Shown in pieces: positions 1 to 11,000 of a DNA stretch of 64,000 nt; within the stretch, counting starts at the first letter, position 1; every line of letters starts with the position of its first letter. Position numbers and translations under genes: made by a program. The notes beneath the pieces were generated by a model. That model ran no database searches, had not been told where the DNA came from, and was given only the letters and a program-made list of their open reading frames with translations. The DNA is from Callorhinus ursinus (taxonomy: Eukaryota > Chordata > Mammalia > Carnivora > Otariidae), in the NCBI RefSeq assembly GCF_003265705.1, contig NW_020313157.1, positions 1,429,209 through 1,493,208 of the forward strand, written 5' to 3'.

Positions 1-639
1 TGTCCTAAGATGGTGACTATGGAGAAGCAGAGAAGTGGGTGGACTTGAGATTTGGAGGGAGAGCTTATAGACCTGCTCAGGTAGGACTAGGTATGGTAGA
101 TGAAAGGAAGTCCAGAATCAAGGCTGACTCCTACATTTTCGGCACAGGTGAGGCATGAGCATTTTCAGCAAGAGTAAGAACAATCCCAAGGTTATTCTAT
201 TGACCTGTGGTGGAGGAGAGGTTTGAGCAAGACTCAGGTTCTGTTATTAAGCATCAGACCACTACTCCCCACAGTTATTATGGCACCTTAAGACCGATGA
301 GAGGAGAGAATAGCACAAACATGAGAAGATACTGATTCAATGCCTAATATCCTCTTCTTGGCACTTTGAAAGAGCAATTTTCCTTTCTATTGCCACATCA
401 TGTCAGGCTTCTATTTGTCTTTTTTGTTTGTGTGGGCAACAGGTGGAACCAAATCACATCCCTGCCAAATTTATAAGGAAATATGGGATGCAGCCTTAAC
501 AAGAGAGCTCTCTAGAGCTGCTGAAAATTGAGATTAAGGGCACTTCATTGTACTTAGTTCTCGATATTAACATGACATTTCATCAACTGTATGAGATCCA
601 GGAAAGCCCATGGATAGAGTGAAAAGGCAGGAGAGGAGG
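1..639. other. Unassigned non-coding sequence
   Basis: No gene or clear repeat boundary is visible. The first ~180 bases (a stretch about a 'wet' purine-rich G/A composition, reading toward GGCTGACTCCTACATTTT) loosely resemble a segment of an old mammalian interspersed repeat that recurs near 9430-9540 and 28080-28260, but I cannot name it. Confidence 0.4.
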
Positions 640-870
640 GGATCCTTTTGTTCATTCAACAAGTATCTATTGGGTACCTGATATATGGCAGATCCTATGC
701 TGGGCATGGGAATAGAGTGGTTTCTGCCTTTGGGAGCCTAGAGTCCAGTGGTAGACACAACAGTCCTCAAAGAATCACCACAGTAAAAGTAAAATTACAA
801 CTATCACAGGAACTGAAAGGAGATAGGCCAGTCCCCATGAAAGCTTATGACAGAAATGTGACCTAGGCAT
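640..870 (-). repeat. L2 LINE 3'-end fragment (antisense)
   Basis: The + strand reads TTCATTCAACAAGTATCTATT, then GGGTACCTGATATATGGCAG and GCTGGGCATGGGAATAGA. This follows the reverse complement of the L2 3' end (CATTCAACAAATATTTATTGAGCACCTACTATG type). It is diverged, as expected of an ancient element. The reading frame open at 648-866 is accidental. Confidence 0.6.
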
Positions 871-925
871 AAATGGCTAGATAACCAGCTTTCCATTGCT
901 AACAATTACAGAGAACATAATATTT

Positions 926-1149
926 AAATATAGAATATTGGGGGGCGCCTGGGTGGCTCAGATGGTTAAGTGTCTGCCTTCAGCTCAGGTCATGATCCCA
1001 GAGTCCTGGAATCAGGTCCCGCATTGGGCTCCCTGCTCAGCGGGGAGCCTGCTTCTCCCTCTGCCTCCCTCTCTCTCTCTCTCTCTCTCATGAATAAACA
1101 AATAAAATCTTTAAAAAAAAATAAGTAAATAAATAAATACAGAATATTG
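926..1149 (+). mobile_element. Carnivore tRNA-derived SINE (CAN-SINE) with target-site duplication
   Basis: Body about 941-1134. It has a tRNA-like head (CGCCTGGGTGGCTCAGATGG, pol III A-box region; B-box-like region near 1000-1025), then GGGGAGCCTGCTTCTCCCTC, a (CT)n tract, an AATAAA motif and an A-rich tail. It is flanked by a 15-bp direct repeat, AAATATAGAATATTG at 926-940 and AAATACAGAATATTG at 1135-1149 (one mismatch), showing LINE-1-mediated insertion. Confidence 0.95.
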
Positions 1150-2237
1150 GACTTTTATTTATGTAACACACACCACCAAATGTTTTCAAGTAAGTAAGCC
1201 TCAAGACAAGGACTTCTGCTGATTTCTTTGTCCTCCACAAAGTCTAACTCATAGGAACTACTCTATAAATATTTGTTTAATGAAACTAACAACTTGAAAG
1301 TAAAAAAAAACCCCACTCCATTTGCTAGAACATTAGAGCTGAAATGACAGTAAGTTTCACTGAAAGGTAATCATGTATAAGTATTCCAATAAAATTCAAA
1401 TTGGGGTTTTATGTAAAAATCAAATGAGATTCTTTATGACTGAAAATGAAAGGAAGGCTCACAGGCATGTGAAGACAGGTATGCACCACCATTATTTCTG
1501 TCACTATTGACTAACAAGCTGAACCTCATTGAACTTCTGAGACAGAACTAAACAGCCTAATTCACAATCATCTGATTACTTTGAGAAACATTACCTGTGA
1601 TTCACAGTCTCCAGTTCAGTCCATCCACTTTCAGCAAAATACTGACTCAGATAGGGCCAGGGTGCCACCCAGATGGTTGTAAGCACTATAGTCTTTCAGA
1701 CCAGGATTTTGTCTGATGCCTAGTGACAAGGATGGATATTACTATTGGTTGTCCAGACTCCATCCCATCTTCTTGCTCAGTTTTATTTTGGGGAACCAAC
1801 CCTCCTACTTTCCATGTGGTTTGGATACTGTTTACTGTATTTTCAACCTCCATCTTCAAAGGTGGTCACATGACCAGGTCTAGACAATCAGGACACCTCA
1901 TCCTTCCTCCATGGTGATTAGTCTAGGAATTGATACTTAAGTTCATCTACTATGCTCTAACCTTGGGTGCTTTCATGTGAGCTACTGAGCTTTCTTTTCA
2001 CTGGGGTTCACAAAGATGATCAACTCTAAGTCTAAAGTTGTTGGTGATCACCTTTATCACCAGAGAGCAAAACCCACTTGGCAACAAACAGAACACAAGA
2101 GAAAGCAGAACTTTGTCAGCCTATAAATTACCTTCCTGACGTACATCAGTTGGAGTTGGGTATGTTATTTTCAAATAAGAGTCCACAATGAGAAAAGGCA
2201 AATGGTACAATGCATATAGTTCTGGCCAAGTAGAACT
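1150..2237. other. Unassigned non-coding sequence
   Basis: AT-rich sequence with no credible ORF and no repeat I can name. Short open frames such as 1723-1917 lack any recognisable domain. Confidence 0.4.
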
Positions 2238-2415
2238 GCCAGAGTTAGCAAATAAAAATACAAAATGCCTAGCTAAATCTGAATTTCAGATAAACAACAA
2301 AAATTACTAACATAAGTATATTCCATGTAATGTTTGGGGCACACTGGTAATGAAGAAAAGTTACTCATTGTCTATCTGAAATTCAAGTGTAAGTGGTATT
2401 TTATCCGGCCATCCT
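2238..2415. repeat. Old palindromic (MITE-like) element
   Basis: The left half contains CTGAATTTCAGATAAACAAC (2279-2298). The right half contains CATTGTCTATCTGAAATTCA (2376-2395), its near reverse complement. The outer parts GCAAATAAAAATAC and GTATTTTATCCGG also pair imperfectly. The self-complementary layout of about 180 bp matches a degraded DNA-transposon MITE common in mammals. Family name not assigned. Confidence 0.6.
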
Positions 2416-3224
2416 ATGGCCAGGGAAGTGGGGGATCTGCTTTCTGGATCTAACTTGGCAACCCACTTACTGTGAACCTTGGAATTGGATCATCCCCTGT
2501 AAGATACATGTCTTTCCTTGTACACTTCAAAGGAGACACAAATTATTATTTAAAAATAACTTTAAATAAATCTGCTATACAGACTGCCCATTTCAGCAAG
2601 AATGTTCAGCTGCAAGTAAGAGAAGAGTCCCCAAATGGGTTTATAAATAAATTCATCTATTATCAATCAGACTGAGATGTAAGGAACCAGGGCAACTCCA
2701 GTTAGACAGGTTATTGGCAGCAACAGGGCAGTTCTCTCTCATTCCTCCACTCCCCTTAGCTCAACCACAGGTTATTTGGCTGGGTTTTCTTACAGTTACT
2801 TGATGGACACAACAGCCTCCCTCCCGCACCATCAGGTCAAGAGTCAAAAAATAAGCATTCTCTTCTGCATGTCACTTCTAAGATCAAAGGAATGTCCCAC
2901 AGGCATCCCCCCAGCAGAAATCCTCACATCCCTTGGCCAAGAACAAGGTCACATGTCTACCACATCAAACTGCTAGCAAGTAAATGCTCTATAATTGGTT
3001 AAAGTTAACCATGATTCATTTCCTGAGACTAGTAGAAGCTCCTGTGAAACACATAGCTTCCCAATCCTTTAATAAAATCCTGTTCCATTAGTCGGGGTGT
3101 TGGTGAGGTTGACTGTTGCGGAGGTTACCTATGGTGTCTGATCACTCCTCTCAAGAAGTAACAGATACTTCTTTGGAGGCGTAACATAATGGTTGTTGAT
3201 TTTTAAAGTTATTTTAGCAAATTA
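2416..3224. other. Unassigned; possible old antisense LTR remnant
   Basis: The stretch 2600-2990 (CAGCTGCAAGTAAGAGAAGA at its start, CCAAGAACAAGGTCACATGT near its end) resembles the antisense reading of a widespread old mammalian LTR-like repeat with a '...GGTCACATGCC' end. The match is from memory and weak. The rest is unassigned. Confidence 0.3.
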
Positions 3225-3475
3225 GATAGAATAATAGAATGAGCATGAACCCTAGGTAAAGAAAGAGCTGGGCTTGAATCCTACTTGGGTTACTACTTCT
3301 GTGACCTCAGGCAAATCCCTTCATTTTGATTGGCATTCATCTCCTACTTTGTAAAACAGGGAACCGTGTCAGTCTCTTAAGGGTAGCTGGGTTGATAAAG
3401 GGACACTGTGCAGGTAAAGCACTTATCAGAGTGCCTGGCATAGAATGAATTTCAAATGTCAGTTGCTAATATCAT
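3225..3475 (+). repeat. MIR SINE
   Basis: Diverged MIR landmarks appear in order: GGGCTTGAATCCTACTTGGG, TGTGACCTCAGGCAAATCCC, ACTTTGTAAAACAGGGAACC, AAGCACTTATCAGAGTGCCT and GGCATAGAATGAATTTCAAA. They correspond to the tRNA-related head, the core and the L2-like tail of MIR. Confidence 0.8.
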
Positions 3476-4126
3476 CTTGAAATGCTCAGCAAGAGCAATA
3501 ATTAAAAAGTCTCTCAAAGTGAAAAATAAAGTAGATTCTTTCAAACTGGTGAGTTCCAAAGAAAGGTTGGCATTGCTGATTCCCACATGGATGTCTCCAC
3601 TCTACACCACCTGTCCTCTTCCAATCAGACTCTAGGAGGACAACTTCACTGGCTCTGAGTCTCGGTCATTGTACACAGAGTTACAGTTGGTCAGAAACAC
3701 CTGCCCATTATGGTTTGCTTTGAGACCTCTCTGTCATTTCATATAGGCCACTGAGCAGCTGGCAGATGGCAATGCCTTCTAGTCACTACCAACGTGGGAC
3801 ATTTCTTAACCAGTAACCTGGAGGTTAAAAGCTCCTTCTCCCACTACCAAGTCCTTGAAGTGGTTTACATGAACAGGGGAACATCTACCTTCTGGATCAT
3901 AAAGCACATGCTGAATGTTCCAACGTTTCCATTCATTCAGCAAATGGTCCTTCTGGTCTCACTCTATTTCTAAATTTGGGGGCCAGTCACCACGATCCTC
4001 AGTAGTCCAAACTCTAAAACCTTCAACCCCCAAATTGTACTACTGTTTTCTGTTTTAATAGGAAATCACCATTCCATGTTTTAGCTTTTCTATCGCTTGT
4101 CTCCTGCATACCCAGGAGGGACATGG
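3476..4126. other. Unassigned non-coding sequence
   Basis: No ORF above background and no recognised repeat. Confidence 0.4.
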
Positions 4127-4185
4127 GCAGATCTTACTGTGTAAAGCAGCCACTGTGCAGATCTTACTGTGTAAAGCAGCCACTG
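4127..4185 (+). repeat. 30-bp tandem duplication
   Basis: GCAGATCTTACTGTGTAAAG begins one unit at 4127 and the next at 4157. The two units (4127-4156 and 4157-4185) are identical over their shared 29 bases. There is no larger array, so this is a single recent local duplication. Confidence 0.95.
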
Positions 4186-4639
4186 GGCAAGACTCACCCC
4201 ACTCTACTTATTTTCAAATGAACAGGCAACCATTTAACACTGTAGTAGGGCCCATGGTCACATAACTAATGAGTAAGAAATTTACTTTCCATACATTCCA
4301 AATTCCTAAAAGATGATTTGAGTAATATTTTCTTTGCTCAACCCTGTATCACAATTCCTCTTTGACATTTATATCCATTTCCTTCTGACTCCAACATCAA
4401 CAGCAGATTCTCTCCCAAGGCAACAGATAGCCATGATACCCAAGAACTCGCATATTTAGATAGGTTTCTCATCTTCATCATCACTGGCGCCCACCCCCAC
4501 TTCTTCCTACTTTCCATCAGTGACCTCGCAGGAAAAAAAAATCTATCCATACCATAAGAGATTCACTTTCTAATTTGTTCAGATACAGTGCTCTACATAC
4601 TCTTTGGTTGCCCAATAGTTATACTGCTTATTTGGTGTT
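4186..4639. other. Unassigned non-coding sequence
   Basis: No recognised repeat or gene. Open frames on either strand (for example 4338-4550) lack domains. Confidence 0.4.
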
Positions 4640-4870
4640 GTAATACCTTGACCTCTAATCATCATCATAGGAATCACTTAAATGACCTTGTTTATACCAT
4701 CATCCTTATAACGACCTTAGGAGGTAAGCATCATTGGCCCCATTTTGAAGATGAGCAAATGGATGCTAAGAGATAAGTAGCTCACACAATGTCACAGGCT
4801 TAACAAGAGTCAGCACAAGACTTTGATCCCCGAGTGTCTAACTTCAGAACCTTTCCTGTCAATCACCAGA
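4640..4870 (-). repeat. MIR SINE (antisense)
   Basis: The + strand reads CATCATCCTTATAACGACCT, TAGGAGGTAAGCATCATTGG, CCCCATTTTGAAGATGAGCA and CACACAATGTCACAGGCTTA, then a degraded 'GACTTTGATCCC...GAGTGTCTAACTTCAG'. This is the reverse complement of the MIR tail, core and head. Confidence 0.75.
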
Positions 4871-6864
4871 CTGTGCCCATAGGGGTTTCTAGAAGGTATG
4901 GACTTATCCTGATTTTGAACCCATAGTCTACACTCAAACCAGATACAACCATACCCATCTTAAGAAAGATATTTAAATCCCCCAACAGCAGGAAAGAGGC
5001 CTAGACAAGGACCCAATCCACAAAGAGGAAAGCATTGAACTAGTTCCTAAAACCAGCCATCTCCTCTCTATGTTTTCTTGTCAACTCATGAATCTTCAAT
5101 ATTCCTCTCTAGTTGCCCAGGTGAGTCCCTCTTTTTCTCTCTCCTCTAAGAGGGTGAACTTTTTTGGATGGATGCTCAGTAACAGGGGCTCTCGGGGGTC
5201 TGATTTTGGCTGGGAAAACATGGCCTCCCTCCTTGAGTTATGGGTCTGTGGGCCCATGTGGGTGATGCTGTCCATAGATCATGCATGACTGGAAGGTGGG
5301 AAAAGCCACAGATAGCATACATTGCTTAGCATTTTCAATCAAGCGTCTGTAGTAATGTTTCTAGGGTAATTAGATTCATGACCTGCCACAGGGAACAATT
5401 TCTTCCACTAACTTATCTGGACTACAGATACAAGCATAAACACTCCAGTGGGGCCTCTAAATTCTGACCCAAACTTGAGCTGATCTGACTTTCATCTCAT
5501 GCCAGAAGCTGCTTTCTGAATTATAGCAGCTTTCCTGCTTCCACCTTGAAGTAAACAGGCCTTTGGGACTTTCAACAGCCACTTAAGACTTTTCTATGCA
5601 TATGTGGATGAAAAAAACAGCAGCTAGTAAAAAAGGGAGAGAGAGAGAGAGAAGAGAGTGTGTACGCGAGCACACAAGCGAGTAGCAAGAGAGAAAATGA
5701 GGGGGTTGGGGGAATAAAGAGAGAATCAAGCTGTCCTCAGCTTCTTGCCCTTCTAAATTAATAATCAAAGCCCCTATTAATTATGTTATTCCATTGGATC
5801 GACTCAGACAATATTACACCACCAAATATTTCACACTTTAATACGACATGATTTTATTAGTGTATTCCATCAGCTCTGATGGAAACCTAAGTCTTCAGTT
5901 TGTTTGTTTGTTTTTTTCTTTTCCCCTGGCCAATAAAGGAAGACCATAAAGGATATTACAAATTTGAATAAAGCTTGGGAAGTGTGAAAATCATTTAGAA
6001 ACCCAAGAAATGGCCATTCACATTTGCAATAGTAGTTCATTAGCATCTGCTATTCAGTCATCTAAATTAAAGCTTATTTTCCCTTTTTAAGCAAGGAGCT
6101 TCTTATACCATCTTATTAATGCCCTTCATAGATTCCAAGATGCATTTCAGTGAAGCTGCTGCAGAACCATAAAAGGCAGAAATGCCTTGTTAATTTTTCC
6201 CCTCACTCCCCAAGACTATCAAGGAAAGAAGTGAGACATAGGAAACATATTTATTCCGCACTATCTTATGCCCACTCTGTGTTGTTCCTGGCTCACTGCA
6301 GCACCTGCATAGCCTTATCAATACCTCCCCTTCTTCTAACAAACAAATCAGGTCCTTTTAGGGATGTGATGTTTAGGGTTGTGATCTATTAAATGCATGA
6401 AAACAGAGAAGTACACAAAAAACTGGTAGTGAAATATCAACGTGATTCCTGAAAAGAAATGGCTTGTGTGTCCTTGAAGGCTGGACACAAACTCAGAACC
6501 CCTCTGACACATGCTCACTTCCTCTACTATATACAGGAACAGTATGGGAGGCATAGAGATGCACTAGATGTATACCTATTGACTGCTGATGAACAAGAAA
6601 GCCAGTCACTGTCCCGCCCTCTAGACCTTACACTCTGGTAGGATTTGTAGATTTTGCAGAACACTCTTCTCAATGAATGTGTAAGAAGGACCCACCTAGA
6701 GAACAGCAGAAACATCCAACATGGGAGAAAAGAGTCCAGGGAGGCCAGCATGGATGTGGGGTCCAAGGGGAAATCAGAGAGTTGTGGCCAAATGCACATA
6801 ATTCAGCTGCATGTCCGGACAACCAGAAATTCACAGTGGAGAATAATCTCTGGCATGGAAAACT
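4871..6864. other. Unassigned non-coding sequence with a short (GA)n tract
   Basis: About 2 kb without a gene or confident interspersed repeat. A (GA)n tract lies at 5636-5665 and a GTTTGTTTGTTTG tract near 5900. The overlapping open frames at 6150-6931 on both strands have no recognisable domain and no conserved start context, and I treat them as chance. Confidence 0.4.
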
Positions 6865-7200
6865 GACTCACTTATTCATTCAAGAAATATCTGAGGGCTT
6901 ACTATATGCCAGGTACATATCTAACTCATAGGGAATAGAACCATGAAGACGACTGACAAGACCCCCACTCTTACGCAGCTTGGAATTCAGTGGTGGAGAG
7001 GGGGTAAAAAGATAATACTATCAAAAAGTTAACTTCTTTGAGTGCACTATGCCCTGAATGAAATAAATAAAACAATGAGAGAGCTTAATAAAGAAAGAGA
7101 GAAGTAAAATGCCTCTTAGAAGGTGGCCTTAAAGGTGTCCTAAAGGAGGCAGTAACCACGGAGGTCATTTCAGAGAGCAAACAGAGAACAGAGATGGTCA
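6865..7200 (-). repeat. L2 LINE fragment (antisense)
   Basis: The + strand reads TTATTCATTCAAGAAATATC, GGGCTTACTATATGCCAGGT and CAGCTTGGAATTCAGTGGTG, matching the reverse complement of the L2 3' end (CATTCAACAAATATT, CTACTATGTGCCAGGCA, GAGCTTACATTCTAGTGG). Old and diverged. Confidence 0.65.
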
Positions 7201-8094
7201 ATACAGACACTAATTTCATTATTATTGTTTATCATGGAAAAGAGAAAGGAAGGAAATTTCCAGGCCCCCTCCTTATCTCAGCACTGCTATCTCTGCATAC
7301 CTTAAGACTCCTCAATTCAACTCTTCTCCTCTGGCTCTTTAAATGAAGAGCAATGGTGATTCTCACCCTAGGAAAGGGAGTCCCCATCAGAACTTCCTGT
7401 GTCAAGCTGCTGGGGATTCTATGTTAATGCAAAGGATGAGAACCTCAGGTACAAATGTTCCCCAAGATTCCCTTTCCAACTCTCTCCGACCTCACCCTAT
7501 GCTTCCTCCCAAGCATCTGCCCCATGACCTTCAATTATTACCTCTAGGCTACTAACATCTCATAATGACCTATGTTGGCCAGGAGCCCTGTGTTTTTTGT
7601 AATCAACCATCCCAACACTCTCATCCTGCAGTGCACAGTACAGAGCTTTAATTGACAAAAGGAATGCTGATATTTGGGGAACTATGGTTTTGAATGTCAG
7701 TAACCCCAAAAGTTTCTGATATATTCCCTTTCCCATATCTGTACCACAGTTACTGTTCAATAAACATTTTTTTTCAGTGCACATCATCATGACTGACTTG
7801 TACAGAAATTTACAGTTGGCAAACTGTTTTCACAAAGCATTTTACCATGCTATTAGGCCATAAATGTCCTCGAAACACCATCCATACTCCCAGCACTGCC
7901 AAGGAGTGGGTATGAGGATTGAGTATCTTTCTATAGTCCTAAAAGTAATCAAAGGATAATCTGCTTATCTTAAGGGTGTGGCTGTATAGAACAAAGAGAG
8001 ACTAGACAAGTACCAGTATTTTCAATTTTGCCTAACCCAGGGGAGCAGGAACATGCAGTTATTCAAACATGTAAGGAAAAGAGGTAATGCATAT
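7201..8094. other. Unassigned non-coding sequence
   Basis: No gene or named repeat seen. Confidence 0.4.
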
Positions 8095-8415
8095 TTAGTA
8101 CCCACCTCATTCAAGGGACTCTGACAGGCACTGTGCTTACATAATCTCATCAGATCAGGATCAGCTGCATAATTTGTGGGCCAGATGCAGAATGAAAACA
8201 CAGGGCCTGTTATTCAAAAATTATTAAAGATTTCAAGCATTCAACCAAGCATGGGCCCTTCTAAGCGCAGAGACCTGTACACTGCACTGAATCCTCTAGA
8301 AAAAGTTATAGCATCCCCATTTTAAATATGACATAAGGTTAAGTAACTTGCCCAAGGACACATAGCTGAAAAGCCCAGAGTCCACCTGATCTACCCACAG
8401 ACTGCACAAGGAGTC
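8095..8415 (-). repeat. MIR SINE (antisense), interrupted by a hAT-like relic
   Basis: MIR parts at about 8095-8151 (CTGACAGGCACTGTGCTTAC) and 8298-8415 (CCCCATTTTAAATATGACAT, AAGTAACTTGCCCAAGGACA) are split by about 146 bases of a different element, listed separately. The halves join in consensus order, so the MIR is older than the insert. Confidence 0.6.
8152..8297 (+). mobile_element. Non-autonomous DNA-transposon relic (same family as 17973-18146)
   Basis: Shares an ordered set of words with the element at 17973-18146: TAATTTGTGGGCCAGATGCA, CAAAAATTATTAAAGATTTC, GGGCCCTTCTAAGCGCAGAG. It splits a MIR. The family name is not assigned; it is probably a hAT-type MITE. Confidence 0.5.
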
Positions 8416-8692
8416 ACACACATTCACACACACACAGAACTTAACTGATTTTACTTCAAAAATTATGGAGGCCCCCAAAGCGCCTAACAAAATGAGAAAC
8501 TTTAATGACTTCATGCCCTTTAGAACTGCTAACTACTTGTTCGCATTTCATTAAATATGCAAAGTAAAACTTGATTTAAAAATTCCAAGGCTCCATTTCA
8601 GTGATCTACATTTGGGGCCTCCACGAAATGGCTGAACAAATGAGGTATGTGAGGCCCCCTTTCTTTTTCCTACTTTGTGAGCCTTGGAATTT

Positions 8693-8733
8693 TTTAATGA
8701 AAAATTTCATGGCACATGAATCATTACGTGGGG
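8693..8733 (+). repeat. Spaced direct repeat, copy 1
   Basis: Ends with CATGAATCATTACGTGGGG. Compared with copy 2 at 9533-9573, two mismatches are seen over about 41 bases, at a constant offset of 840. Confidence 0.85.
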
Positions 8734-9532
8734 GAAAAAATACTAAAACCTGATTGCATTATTGAATTCTAAAACTGCTCCAGATTAGATGAAACTACTT
8801 CAAATCCCGAGGGATGACATCCCAGCTCAACCCTCGTCATTTTAATTGATAAGCAATCTCTCTCTAATAGATAAACCAAAGCATGGCAAATGAACTTTTC
8901 TTTGGATATCTCCAATTCCAACTACGTGTCCAATTCCAATAGAGGGTTGTTGTAGTTTTACACTGTCAGCATGTTTCAGAAATGCTTGATTCATAATTTG
9001 GTGAGGAAGGTATTTCAAAGGCTTGGCACATGTAATATAAGCAGGGGTACTCTGGTCCTAATTTGATAGGTGTCCTTTCTTTAAGGGTGTGAGATTTGAG
9101 GCTGAGATTTAAGAATAATGAGCCATTCATGCAAGTATCTGGAGGATGAGTGTTACAGAAGGTGGGGAGAGAACACAACTCTAAGGCTAGAATATGCTCG
9201 AAGACTTTGAAGGCTAGAAAGAAGGCCGAAGCATGTAAGCAAGGGCATATCACAAGCAGATCTGCAGTTTAGAAATTTGGCTGCTGCTAACAGAACGGTC
9301 TGGGGGTAGCAGGTATTGTCAGGCAAGTGAATTCACGAGACCACTGCCTCAAGTCCATGGGAGATAGGACCTAGACAAGGTTAGTAGCAGCAGAGACGAC
9401 CAGTCATGGATGTATCTGAGATTCTTCTGAAAGGGGGAGCAGCAGGGTCTGAAGACAGACTGAAGGGGAAATATGGAATCTATAATGATGCCTTGGTTTT
9501 TGGTTCAGCAACTGAGTCGATGGTGATGCCAT

Positions 9533-9573
9533 TTTAAGGAAAAATTTCATGGCACACGAATCATTACGTGGGG
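9533..9573 (+). repeat. Spaced direct repeat, copy 2
   Basis: Ends with CACGAATCATTACGTGGGG. The flanks on both sides differ from those of copy 1, so the duplication is only about 41 bases long. Confidence 0.85.
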
Positions 9574-10211
9574 ATTTATAATTTATAATTTATAAACACA
9601 GGGGCTTATAAATATGGGAAAGATTCTGGGGCATAGTTGGGGGGGTGGCTGCTGGGTTTAATGTAACATGTTGAAGGAAGCACTAAGTATGATGCCCTTT
9701 CCATCTTTCTATTTTTCCCAACCTTGACTCCATCTTGAGGAGCATTTTATCCTAATATCTCCTGCACACACTCTGTCAAGTTTTAACTGTTCCATGTTTT
9801 TGAGGCAGCTATTGTTGGGGACCTTAAGTTCTACAGCAACATGTGTGTCTACAAACAGACACACATAAAGAGACACCAGAATGTCAACTACAATTCCAGG
9901 GTGTGGTTCAGCGAGCAATTTTTGCAAACTGTGTCCTGGGAGTCCAGGATTCTAACCCAGCCCGGAAGTTTGAAATTAGATCACTGTTCAAGAGTGAACT
10001 GTGGGATCACAGAGGATGCAAAACCGTCCTGTATTTGTGGGAAAGCAGAATGATGAACAAGGAAAAATGTGAAGAAAATTTCAAAAGGCCAATCAGTGGA
10101 AGCACAGAGAGATCCATAATCAGCAAGAGAGAAAGGTTTTCTATGCAAATGGGGGTCTAAGGAAGTCCTTCTAGGCAACAGTTGAAGAGGTATGGAAGGG
10201 GCCCTTTAAGG

Positions 10212-10325
10212 AAGTGCTTCTCCAACTTTGACCGGAGGTGGGCTGGAGTCTCTGCATCTCTACCAAGCTCCCAGGCAATGTTGCTGCTGCTGGGCTACAG
10301 ACCACCCTTGGAACAATGAGGTTTT
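10212..10325 (+). mobile_element. MER5-type hAT MITE fragment
   Basis: Reads GTGCTTCTCCAACTTTGACC, then TCTACCAAGCTCCCAGGCAA, then GACCACCCTTGGAACAATGA. These are landmarks of the MER5 group ('CTTCTCAAACTTTGA...CAAGCTCCCAGGTGATG...CCACACTTTGAG'), with an internal deletion. Confidence 0.6.
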
Positions 10326-10804
10326 AATGGACTCCCACTGGGAGGAAGGATGGGGAAGGCCCAAAGACAATTGCTAAGGATGATACACTGTGAAAAACAC
10401 ATGGACAGCCAGACTATGCCACACTTCAGAGCTATCTAACATTCCTTAATACCTACTAGTTACTGACAGCTGTATTGCCCACATTTCTCTAATAATAGCT
10501 CACTTCACTAATAAAGGCTCAAATAATACTCAGAAGATTCTGGTACCTCTTTCTGTAGGATATGGAGGCTCAGGAAGTTTCAGTAAATTCATAATCAATG
10601 GCAAAGATGACCATATCATTTTTTTTAATTAACAGATGTAATGAGATATATAATTCACACACAAAAAAGTCTACCCTTATGAAATTAATGAGTCCTTATT
10701 CCATGCCTACCATCATTCCAAGAACTTTATACCTTATAGACAAGAAAACAACCACCCCACTGTCTCTAAAAGCAGCAGCATCAGTAGCCACCAGAAAGTC
10801 ATCT

Positions 10805-11000
10805 ATAGCAGGGGCTCTCAATTGAAAATTTTGTCCCCACCTCCGTAGGGATATGTGACTGTGGCTGGAAGCAATGTAGGTTAATTGGACAGGGGGTTTA
10901 CTGCTTCTAGTGCTGCTAAATGTCCTACAGTGCCCAGGATAGCTGCCCCTGCGCCCCCAACCCTTACCAAATAATCTGGCCCCAAATGTCAACAGTGCTA
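10805..11000 (+). mobile_element. hAT-type MITE relic (same family as 48030-48240)
   Basis: Reads CAGGGGCTCTCAATTGAAAA, CTGCTAAATGTCCTACAGTG, AATCTGGCCCCAAATGTCAA and GTGCTAAGGCTGCAAAAATC. Word order matches, in reverse complement, the element at 48030-48240. It fits a common mammalian non-autonomous hAT element; exact name not assigned. Confidence 0.55.

Larger units (their letters stand above)
8416..10211. other. Unassigned non-coding sequence with a spaced direct repeat
   Basis: A short (CA)n lies near 8418-8436. A ~41-bp direct repeat occurs at 8693-8733 and 9533-9573 and is listed separately. The segment about 9080-9530 (AGACTTTGAAGGCTAGAAAG, ATGATGCCTTGGTTTTTGGT) resembles the old repeat seen at 28080-28260. 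No coding evidence. Confidence 0.4.

Noticed and set aside
943..1030. tRNA gene
   Set aside because: The tRNA-like head belongs to a carnivore SINE with a tail and target-site duplication; the same holds for the other SINE heads in the window.
6527..6931. Cluster of overlapping frames on both strands
   Set aside because: Mutually exclusive frames without domains in ordinary non-coding sequence.
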